Positions 19,515 through 26,294 of a stretch of 46,374 nt of DNA are shown here, piece after piece (the stretch's first letter is position 1; the number at the start of each line of letters is the position of its first letter). Made by a program: the position numbers and the translations under genes. The DNA is from Candidatus Delongbacteria bacterium (GTDB lineage: Bacteria > UBA4055): contig SLFX01000088.1 of assembly GCA_007124045.1 (NCBI GenBank), forward strand, positions 1-46,374. Direction: 5' to 3'. The notes beneath the pieces are model-generated. The model saw nothing but the letters and a program-made list of their open reading frames with translations, was not told the origin of the DNA and ran no database searches.

Positions 19515-19536
19515 AATAAAGAAAGGAGAAAAAACT

Positions 19537-20265
19537 ATGAAACTTGATGAAATTAAAAAACTCAGAGGATCGGATTTCGATGTCCTCGTAAAATTTCTGA
19601 GCATGAGCGTAACAACCGGAGAAGGCGTGCTTGCAGAGTTCGCGAAACTTAAAAACGCGATAAGGCTCGGAAGCGGACTGAGCCAGTTCGTCTATGTGCC
19701 CGGCACAAGAGATGACAGGGTAGTGCTCGTTGCGCACGCCGACACAGTATGGGACTCATATATGCACTATAGAGATCATGAAACAGGAATGGGTGCGGAC
19801 GACCGGGCGGGCTGTGCGATAGTGTGGCTGCTCAAAGACACCGGCCACTCTCTGCTGATCCTGAACGGTGAGGAAAGCGGTATGCGCGGCGCAAAGTACC
19901 TGAAAAATGAACACGAACACCTATTCGATAAGATAAACCGCCACAGATTTATGATAGAGTACGACAGGAGAGGAAGCAGGGACTTCAAATGCTACGGTGT
20001 CGGTACAGATGAATTCAGGAAGTATGTTGCCGAAAATATGCCAGGCTACACAGAACCCGACAGATACTCAGCCACCGACATCTGCGAACTCTGCGAAAGG
20101 ATATGCGGAGTGAACCTGAGCGTCGGGTACACTAACGAACATACATGCAATGAAGAACTTGACATAGAAGACTGGGCAAATACGCTCAATATGACAAGAG
20201 TATGGCTGAAAAATAAAATGCCCGAATTTTTACTCCGCCGTTATGTGGCGCAGTCAATGTGTTAA
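19537..20265 (+). CDS. Clan MH (M20/M28-like) zinc peptidase-like protein
   Basis: VLVAHADTVWD, GMGADDRAGCAIVWLL, LNGEESGMRGAKYL, MIEYDRRGSRD, SATDICELCERICGVNLSVGYTNEHT; start set at ATG 19537 after AAAGGAG rather than the ORF-track start 19492. Confidence 0.8.
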   Translation: MKLDEIKKLRGSDFDVLVKFLSMSVTTGEGVLAEFAKLKNAIRLGSGLSQFVYVPGTRDDRVVLVAHADTVWDSYMHYRDHETGMGADDRAGCAIVWLLKDTGHSLLILNGEESGMRGAKYLKNEHEHLFDKINRHRFMIEYDRRGSRDFKCYGVGTDEFRKYVAENMPGYTEPDRYSATDICELCERICGVNLSVGYTNEHTCNEELDIEDWANTLNMTRVWLKNKMPEFLLRRYVAQSMC

Positions 20266-20300
20266 ATTACCGGTGTGAAAAATAAAAGAGCCCGAAACAA
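20222..20300 (+). repeat. Island repeat element R2, overlapping the 3' end of the peptidase gene
   Basis: cgaatttttactccGCCGTTATGTGGCgcagtcaatgtgTTAAATTACCggtgtgaaaaataaaa; core 20237-20249. Confidence 0.72.
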
Positions 20301-20323
20301 TAACTACAAAAAGGAGAAAAAGA

Positions 20324-21085
20324 ATGAAAGAGAATTTTATAATACCGCAAAACATACTCGAACATATAGAAGGCACGAGCCTGTACTACCCCTGTAGCTT
20401 GAGAGATACCCTCAGTGCAGTAAAACTTTTCGCCCCGTACATAAACGATTTCCTCTTCGTAGATAAGTGTTATTTTTCAGGATATTCGCTTTTGAAGATA
20501 CCCACGCCGAAAGAATTGCCGGGCTACAGGCTGATATCAAGAAGAAGAAAAGGCCCTGTCAGAGCCGAAATGACAGAAAAATACGATGAAGTAAAAAAAG
20601 AATACTATTTGGACCTCGAACCCTGCATCGTAACCGAAACATACATCCACGAACAGACAGGCAAAACAATAAAATTCAGGCTGAAAAGAGGATTTGGAGA
20701 GTACACATTAAGAAACAGCGAAAACAAATATGGAGTGTTCTATTACAGAGGCGATACCGTAAATGAAGGCGGAAGCGGGATAACATGGCTGAATAAAAAG
20801 AGGCTGAGCAATATATGCAGTAAACTCATAGACGGCGGACTGATCGTAACTGACGGCTCGAACAGGGGAAGAAGGAAGGATAAGCATAATCAGTTCTGGA
20901 AATACCACTTCCCGAGAAAGAACGACATCTTACCCAATCCGGAGGAGATGATATCATCAATGGAGCCTTTTAAAGACAAAGCCGGAAGAACATTCACCTG
21001 CGTAGGATATGCGGGCGAGAGATATGGGCCTACATTCATCTGGCAGGTCTTTCAGGAAAGAAAGGAAGACGAGGTAAAAAAATAA
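20324..21085 (+). CDS. Hypothetical protein (253 aa)
   Basis: AAAAAGGAG RBS; YGVFYYRGDTVNEGGSGITWLNKKRL...GGLIVTDGSNRGRR; no assigned function. Confidence 0.7.
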   Translation: MKENFIIPQNILEHIEGTSLYYPCSLRDTLSAVKLFAPYINDFLFVDKCYFSGYSLLKIPTPKELPGYRLISRRRKGPVRAEMTEKYDEVKKEYYLDLEPCIVTETYIHEQTGKTIKFRLKRGFGEYTLRNSENKYGVFYYRGDTVNEGGSGITWLNKKRLSNICSKLIDGGLIVTDGSNRGRRKDKHNQFWKYHFPRKNDILPNPEEMISSMEPFKDKAGRTFTCVGYAGERYGPTFIWQVFQERKEDEVKK

Positions 21086-21156
21086 AGAAAAAGCAGCTTG
21101 ATTAATGTCATAACGGGGGTTAAATTCAGGGATAGAATTAGTTTTTTATAAGCAAA

Positions 21157-21534
21157 ATGATAAAGCAGGAGAATAAAACGGGAATATCCTTTGAGGCTAA
21201 ATCATTCTTTACTATAACTTTCTATCGTGTTGACGCAAATGTTTACACAAATGTTGACGCAAAATCTGAAAACAGGCACAAAACAGGAGCAGATGTTGAC
21301 GCAAATGTTGACGCAAAATCTGAAATCCGACGCAAATCCGACGCAAATCCGATGCAAAGGAAACAGTGGATTTTAGAATATTTAAAAGAAAACAGCAAAA
21401 TCACACGGAAAATTCTTTGCGATAAATTCAGTTTAAGCAAGGAATCAGCTAGCAGAGATTTAAGAAAATTGATCGCAGACGATAAGATCGTAAAAAAAGG
21501 CGGCGGAAATAATGTCTGGTACGAATTTAAATAG
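21157..21534 (+). pseudogene. Probable 3' remnant of an AlbA_2/RecG-like (COG2865-type) ATP-binding protein with C-terminal winged HTH
   Basis: Begins inside a conserved end-of-domain strand (GISFEAKSFFTITFYR), then a repetitive VDANVDAKSE linker and HTH (ILEYLKENSKITRKILCDKFSLSKESASRDLRKL); the N-terminal catalytic part is absent. Confidence 0.5.
21228..21360 (+). repeat. Short tandem repeats encoding the VDAN/SDAN linker
   Basis: Repeated GTTGACGCAAATG units and a TCCGACGCAAA x3-like array (tccgacgcaaatccgacgcaaatccgatgcaaa). Confidence 0.8.
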
Positions 21535-21728
21535 CCTATGAGAAAACATTACACTCTAAACGAGCATAAGTTTCTTTACAACATTGAGAACATCCCGGGT
21601 AAGTTGGGATGGGACGAAGACGGTAATGTCGGTATTCCCCGCGCAGCTTTTTAAACAAATAAAAAAATTCGTACTGCAAAATAACAGAAAAAGAAGAAGA
21701 AAAAGAATATTTAAGACCGGTTCGCGAA

Positions 21729-21933
21729 ATGATCATAAAATAACTTTGATTTTGTATCAAAAAAGGACAGAGAGTATTGGAAAAGTCTTACTCCTGAGCA
21801 GAGGCTTGATATTGTTGAACAGTTAAGAATTGAAGCGGGTAAATTTTTATATGAATATCCAGTAAGAATGAAGAAAGTCATCTCTGTGAGGAATATTCAC
21901 GATAAAGCCGACGCTGAGTCATTAAGAAAATAA
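21729..21933 (+). pseudogene. Frameshifted small protein (MIIK/NFDFVSKKDREYWKSLTPEQRLDIVEQLR...)
   Basis: ATG at 21729 followed by TAA in frame; dropping T21741 restores a 67-aa ORF ending at 21933. Confidence 0.4.
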
Positions 21934-21939
21934 TTCCTA

Positions 21940-22021
21940 TTAAAATATAAAATATTTTTTCTCACAACGCCGTTATGTGGCATAGTAGTATTGTTATATT
22001 ACCAGCGTAAATCTAAAAGCG
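21940..22021 (+). repeat. Island repeat element R3
   Basis: aaatattttttctcacaacGCCGTTATGTGGCatagtagtattgTTATATTACCagcgtaaatctaaaa; core 21969-21981. Confidence 0.78.
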
Positions 22022-22031
22022 TGAGGTTATA

Positions 22032-22592
22032 ATGTTTAAATCTGAGCTGAAAACACTGATGAACGAAAAGATCGCATCTTTCGGATATTCTTATGAAGAT
22101 ATCGCGTCAACTGCCGGTTATTCCGGATCGTCACTGAATGAAGCCGCTCAAAGGATCGAAAGAACGCTCGGTCACACTCTTTTAACTATGGACAGTGCGG
22201 GGTATGACTACAAATACACCACCGAAGAACTCATAAGAACGATATGCAGCATTCTCAAGATCGAAAAAGAAGCCGTTGATGACGGGATAAGCAAATTAAA
22301 GGCAGAGGCGGAGAGGCTGAGAAAGAGATTTCATGGTTATGTAAGAATAATCAGCACTAATGAAGTCAGGCCGTCAGGGTGGGCTTCAGCTATGGGTCAT
22401 TTTGCTAAAACAACTTTAAAGCTGCCGGTCGAACTGACAGACAATGAGCACAGGGTCAGAATGCATAAGGTCAGAGAGATCTGTATGGATCATTATAAGA
22501 AATCGGGAGGATCGCTTGGAGGAAAATACGGTAAGATAAAGTATTACAGATATTATTATGCCGAAAATGATTTCGAAGATATTAAGCCGTAA
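22032..22592 (+). CDS. Hypothetical protein (186 aa)
   Basis: Intact ORF directly downstream of R3; no recognised domain. Confidence 0.65.
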   Translation: MFKSELKTLMNEKIASFGYSYEDIASTAGYSGSSLNEAAQRIERTLGHTLLTMDSAGYDYKYTTEELIRTICSILKIEKEAVDDGISKLKAEAERLRKRFHGYVRIISTNEVRPSGWASAMGHFAKTTLKLPVELTDNEHRVRMHKVREICMDHYKKSGGSLGGKYGKIKYYRYYYAENDFEDIKP

Positions 22593-22597
22593 AAAAA

Positions 22598-22663
22598 ACT
22601 GACAAATTCGTCTCTTGACAGGCAGAATATTTAGCAGCTGTTTTGCAGAAATTATCCGAGTAG
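22598..22663 (+). pseudogene. Remnant of a doc gene 3' end
   Basis: 22627-22659 is 32/33 identical to 25324-25356 inside the intact doc gene; same-frame translation EYLAAVLQKLSE* vs SYLAAVLRKLSEE*; a short ctgacaaat match flanks it upstream. Confidence 0.65.
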
Positions 22664-22687
22664 TGTAAGAAATATATTACAAAAACA

Positions 22688-22719
22688 TTGACAAAAATAT
22701 ATTACATTCGTATATTGCA
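22688..22719 (+). promoter_or_regulatory. Promoter of the Panacea/MazF-like module with repeated AT boxes
   Basis: TTGACA (22688-22693)-N17-TATATT (22711-22716); aatatattaca at 22671-22681 and 22696-22706, gtatattgca at 22710-22719. Confidence 0.65.
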
Positions 22720-22746
22720 AGCAGAATAATTTCGGAGGCAAAGATC

Positions 22747-23598
22747 ATGGCCATGAACGAATATATTAAGAAAATGAGAGAGAAAAGAGGCTTAACTCAG
22801 GATCGGACGGCTGGATATCTAGGTTGTTCGCGTCAGACATATACTCAGATCGAGAATGGCAAAAGAGATATAACTCTGACAGAGATAAAAAAGCTCTCGG
22901 AATTGTTCGAAATACCATTTGCCAGATTTGTTAATGAAAGCGAAGCTGATATATATAGCATCGAATATGAGCCTCAGGTAAAGCCACAGCCCTCAGGTGA
23001 GATCAAAGTTCGTGTTCCTCAGAACAGAGTTGACAAATTCAGAGAAGTTTTACTTTATATCCTTTCCAAGGCGGGTGCAAAACCAAATATCGGTGAGACC
23101 GTATTATATAAGTTACTGTATTTTATTGATTTCGATTACTATGAGAAGTACGGTGAGAAGCTGATCGGTGCTGATTATATAAAAAATCATTTCGGCCCCA
23201 CACCTGTGATGTTTAAAAAAGTAACCGAAGTGATGATAGCAGATAATGAGCTTGAAGTGATAGAAAAGTCGTATTACGATTTCAATCAGAAAAAATATCT
23301 TCCCAGAAGGGAGGCTGATCTGAACAGGATCACCGCGAGGGAGATTAAACATATTGATGAGGTACTTGAAAGACTGAGCGATAAAAATGCCAAAGAATTG
23401 AGCGATCTGTCGCATAAAGATGTTCCATGGATCATAGCGAAAGAAGGAGAAAAGATAGATTACAAAACTGTATTATACAGAAAACCTGAAGAGCGTATGG
23501 CTATTGCCGCAAAAGCGCTCTATGCGGATTATTGTACAGACGAAGAGCTCACGGCTTTTTCCGGTCTTGATATGGAGGATTTTTATGAGGCAAGGTGA
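22747..23598 (+). CDS. HTH (Xre) + Panacea/DUF4065-type antitoxin
   Basis: KKMREKRGLTQDRTAGYLGCSRQTYTQIENGKRDITLTEIKKLSELF (Xre HTH); VLLYILSKAGAKPNIGETVLYKLLYFIDFDYYEKYGEKLIGADYIKNHFGPTPVMFKKV (Panacea domain). Confidence 0.85.
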   Translation: MAMNEYIKKMREKRGLTQDRTAGYLGCSRQTYTQIENGKRDITLTEIKKLSELFEIPFARFVNESEADIYSIEYEPQVKPQPSGEIKVRVPQNRVDKFREVLLYILSKAGAKPNIGETVLYKLLYFIDFDYYEKYGEKLIGADYIKNHFGPTPVMFKKVTEVMIADNELEVIEKSYYDFNQKKYLPRREADLNRITAREIKHIDEVLERLSDKNAKELSDLSHKDVPWIIAKEGEKIDYKTVLYRKPEERMAIAAKALYADYCTDEELTAFSGLDMEDFYEAR

Positions 23599-23929
23599 GA
23601 TATGGCTTATAAATCTTGATCCTTCTATAGGTTCTGAGATCAAAAAGACAAGACCGGCAGTAGTTGTAAATAATGATTCCACAGGAAAATTGCCGCTTAA
23701 GATAATCGTTCCTCTGACTGAATGGAAAGATCATTTTAGTATAGCCCCCTGGATGGTTAAGGTCGAAGCCGACTCGGAGACAAAACTCTCTAAGAATTCA
23801 TCTGCAGATTGTTTTCAGATACGGTGCGTTTCAGATAAGAGGTTCGTTAAGAAGCTGGGTGAAGTCCCTGCACATGTTAGAAGCGATATTCAGTCTGCAT
23901 TATCCGAAATTTTATCAATAAAACATTAA
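23585..23929 (+). CDS. MazF/PemK-like toxin
   Basis: MRQGEIWLINLDPSIGSEIKKTRPAVVVNNDSTGKLPLKIIVPLTEW; start re-set from track (23504) to ATG 23585, 14-nt overlap with antitoxin. Confidence 0.9.
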   Translation: MRQGEIWLINLDPSIGSEIKKTRPAVVVNNDSTGKLPLKIIVPLTEWKDHFSIAPWMVKVEADSETKLSKNSSADCFQIRCVSDKRFVKKLGEVPAHVRSDIQSALSEILSIKH

Positions 23930-24000
23930 ATATTTTTTGACTCCGCCATTATGTGGCATTGTAGTATTGTTATATTACCCGTGTAAACCTAAAAAAAAGA
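23927..24000 (+). repeat. Island repeat element R4
   Basis: taaatattttttgactccGCCATTATGTGGCattgtagtattgTTATATTACCcgtgtaaacctaaaa; core 23945-23957. Confidence 0.78.
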
Positions 24001-24235
24001 GGAGGGTACGGCGGCAGTTTCGCTTGTTCTCTTCAATACGGATTACGAAATGCCTGTCAGCAACCTGGAAATATCGCAGGTAGAACCGCTGACTAAAAAG
24101 ACCTTTGTGCCTTCGGGCTGTACTGCTCTTTTTGATGCCGTCGGGAAAACCATCAACGAAGTAGCTGTTACCAATGCTAAGTCGAAAAAGAAGAAGAAAA
24201 AATGTTTATTAACTCCGGGAAATGTAATATATTGA
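23993..24235 (+). pseudogene. Internal fragment of a VWA-domain protein gene
   Basis: EEGTAAVSLVLFNTDYEMPVSNLEISQVEPLTKKTFVPSGCTALFDAVGKTINEV resembles the middle of a VWA domain; MIDAS DxSxS part and downstream part absent; TAA immediately upstream and no start codon at the RBS-like site. Confidence 0.5.
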
Positions 24236-24298
24236 ATTAGTTGTTAGGATTAATTGATAAAATTTCGTATATTACACCGATATTATTGAAGGAGTTCC

Positions 24299-24496
24299 AT
24301 GCGTAAGATCGAAGAAAAATACCACAAATTAACCGACGATCATTCTGATTTCGATATTGAATTCTGGCAGTCTCAGGGAGCGGAGGCAATATTCAAGGCA
24401 GCGGAAGATATGATAAAAGATTATTACATTATCAGAGGAAAAGATGTTAACAAGCTCAGACTTCAAAGATCTGTTGAGGCTTTTAGAAAAGCATAA
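24299..24496 (+). CDS. Small protein (65 aa), first gene of NTase-Doc operon
   Basis: AAGGAGTTCC RBS; upstream TATATTAC box; DFDIEFWQSQGAEAIFKAAEDMIKDYYIIRGKDVNKLRLQRSVE; overlaps next gene by 53 nt. Confidence 0.65.
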   Translation: MRKIEEKYHKLTDDHSDFDIEFWQSQGAEAIFKAAEDMIKDYYIIRGKDVNKLRLQRSVEAFRKA

Positions 24497-24974
24497 TGCA
24501 AGGTATATGGTTATCGGCGGCTATGCCGTAATGAAGTACAGCGAGCCCCGTTATACAAAAGACCTCGATCTTCTTATCTCAACCGATAATGAAAATGCCG
24601 AGGCTGTCTTCAACGCGCTGAAAGAATTCGGTGCGCCTTTAGAAAATCTAACGGCTGATGATTTTACTAATAAAGACTATTTTTACCAGATGGGTAGGGC
24701 TCCTCTCAGGATAGATGTTCTTATGTCCGCGGCCGGGGTTGAATTTGAACAGGCATGGAAAAACCGCGCGGAAGTTAATATCGAAGATTGTAAAGTGTAT
24801 TTTATTTCTTTGACCGATCTTATAGCTTCAAAGGAAGCCAGCGGCAGACCGCAGGATATTATTGATGCCAAGAAGCTCCGGAAGGCTTTAGAGAAAAGGG
24901 AAGAAAGGCTCAAAAAGTCGCTGGAATTCGTTAACAGGCATCATGCAAAAACACTCAAGAAGCTTTCAGAATGA
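24444..24974 (+). CDS. Nucleotidyltransferase-fold protein (MNT/DUF6036-like)
   Basis: ARYMVIGGYAVMKYSEPRYTKDLDLLISTD (GG...DxD), LRIDVLMSAAGV, DLIASKEASGRPQDIIDAKKL. Confidence 0.85.
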   Translation: MLTSSDFKDLLRLLEKHNARYMVIGGYAVMKYSEPRYTKDLDLLISTDNENAEAVFNALKEFGAPLENLTADDFTNKDYFYQMGRAPLRIDVLMSAAGVEFEQAWKNRAEVNIEDCKVYFISLTDLIASKEASGRPQDIIDAKKLRKALEKREERLKKSLEFVNRHHAKTLKKLSE

Positions 24975-25363
24975 CAAATGAGATCATTTTCCTTACGCTT
25001 GCTGAAGCAGTAGAGATCCATGCTGACCAGATCATCAGGTACGGAGGCGAGTCAGGCATTATTGATATCAGGCTTCTCAGTTCAGCTTTATATATGCCGG
25101 AAGCAACTTTCGATGGTGATTACCTTCATAAAGATATCTATGAAATGGCAGCCGCATATATCTATCATATCTGTCAGAATCATCCATTTGTTGACGGAAA
25201 TAAAAGAACAGCACTCGCGGCAGGTCTTGTATTCTTATACTTCAACGGTAAACCGCTGACAGATCCTGACGAACTTCTCTATGATGCAGTAATGAAAACT
25301 GCATCCGGCAACGCTGACAAATCATATTTAGCAGCTGTTTTGCGGAAATTATCCGAAGAATAA
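24971..25363 (+). CDS. doc: Doc-like (death-on-curing, Fic superfamily) toxin
   Basis: FLTLAEAVEIHADQIIRYGGESGIIDIRLLSSAL, HPFVDGNKRTALAAGLVFL; ATGA overlap with NTase gene. Confidence 0.92.
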   Translation: MTNEIIFLTLAEAVEIHADQIIRYGGESGIIDIRLLSSALYMPEATFDGDYLHKDIYEMAAAYIYHICQNHPFVDGNKRTALAAGLVFLYFNGKPLTDPDELLYDAVMKTASGNADKSYLAAVLRKLSEE

Positions 25364-25422
25364 ATTAGACTTGGTTTATATGCATCCTATCCCTCATATT
25401 CTGCATTTCGAATGAGTATATC

Positions 25423-26157
25423 TTAGAAAGTAAAAATAAACCCGAGAACTGCGTAATTTATCAGCGAAAAGGTATAGACCTCGTCGTTGTCCGCGCCGCC
25501 TTCGAGTATTCTGTATCCGGCTTTCAAAAGAAGGTTGTTATTGTAGTTCCAGGTCAGTGCTCCAAGCACATCTTCGGCGCGTCCCTGAGGAGCGGCGAGC
25601 GCATCGCCTTCTATTAGCAGTCCGAAAAGTTCGTTGTATCGGTAAAAGAAACGGAAGTTGATTATCGGCACAAAACCAATGTTGGATTTGCCCGCCGAAT
25701 CCCCGTCGCTTTTCAGCAGTATCTCCGCATCCCTTATTTTGGCGGTAAGTCCGATACCGAACTCATAATTATCGTTACGGATCCATTCATACCGGTAAGT
25801 AAGTCTGTACGAATTGAAAGTGTAGGTAGCATCAACATCGGTTCCGTAGGGAAAATATGCATCTCTGTATGTAACACTTTTCTTGAATCTGCCGGATGAA
25901 TTTATGGTGAGCGGTGCGTAAAGCAGCGACAGGAAGTGTTTTTCATTGTGGGTATAGTTGAGTCTGATCCTGTAAAAATAAGACAGGTCATCCTCAAGCT
26001 CGTTGGTCAGAGAGAATCTTGTGCCCGTATCTCCGGGTATTCTGATGTTGTTGTAAGTCGTTCCGACTATCCCGTTCTCCGCGTCAACAGAAAACTGCGC
26101 AAAGAGATTTTGTGCGCATATAATTGCCAGAATAAGCACGGCCGTAATGTGTTTCAT
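25423..26157 (-). CDS. Predicted outer-membrane beta-barrel-like exported protein
   Basis: Signal peptide MKHITAVLILAIICAQNLFA; alternating aromatic strands; C-terminal ...VLGFIFTF; start re-set to the internal Met. Confidence 0.6.
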   Translation of the reverse strand: MKHITAVLILAIICAQNLFAQFSVDAENGIVGTTYNNIRIPGDTGTRFSLTNELEDDLSYFYRIRLNYTHNEKHFLSLLYAPLTINSSGRFKKSVTYRDAYFPYGTDVDATYTFNSYRLTYRYEWIRNDNYEFGIGLTAKIRDAEILLKSDGDSAGKSNIGFVPIINFRFFYRYNELFGLLIEGDALAAPQGRAEDVLGALTWNYNNNLLLKAGYRILEGGADNDEVYTFSLINYAVLGFIFTF

Positions 26158-26294
26158 GTCTTCTCCCGTTTGTTTTAGGAGCAAATTACAAATTAGTTCA
26201 GGCTTTGACAAGGGTTTTTTGATTATTATTTTGTTTGAAAAATGCATCTTTTGGGCTATATTCCTGCTTCAAAAGCGAAAAAGAGGTATAAATA

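Noticed and set aside
19492-19536. Upstream start of the peptidase ORF (MIRSMKYKIKKGEKT...)
   Set aside because: A good RBS (AAAGAAAGGAG) lies inside this extension, just before ATG 19537.
21228-21360. CRISPR-like array
   Set aside because: Short tandem repeats of about 11-13 bp without unique spacers, lying in a coding linker.
23945-23980. R elements as sigma54 promoters (TGGCAT...TTG)
   Set aside because: The GG and GC dinucleotides do not have the required -24/-12 spacing; TATATT matches the window's apparent sigma70 -10 box instead.
18986-24000. R1-R4 as integron attC recombination sites
   Set aside because: Direct repeats at cassette-like spacing are suggestive, but I could not find paired GTTRRRY/RYYYAAC core sites or a long imperfect hairpin, and no integrase is in the window. 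Conserved promoter/operator fits better.
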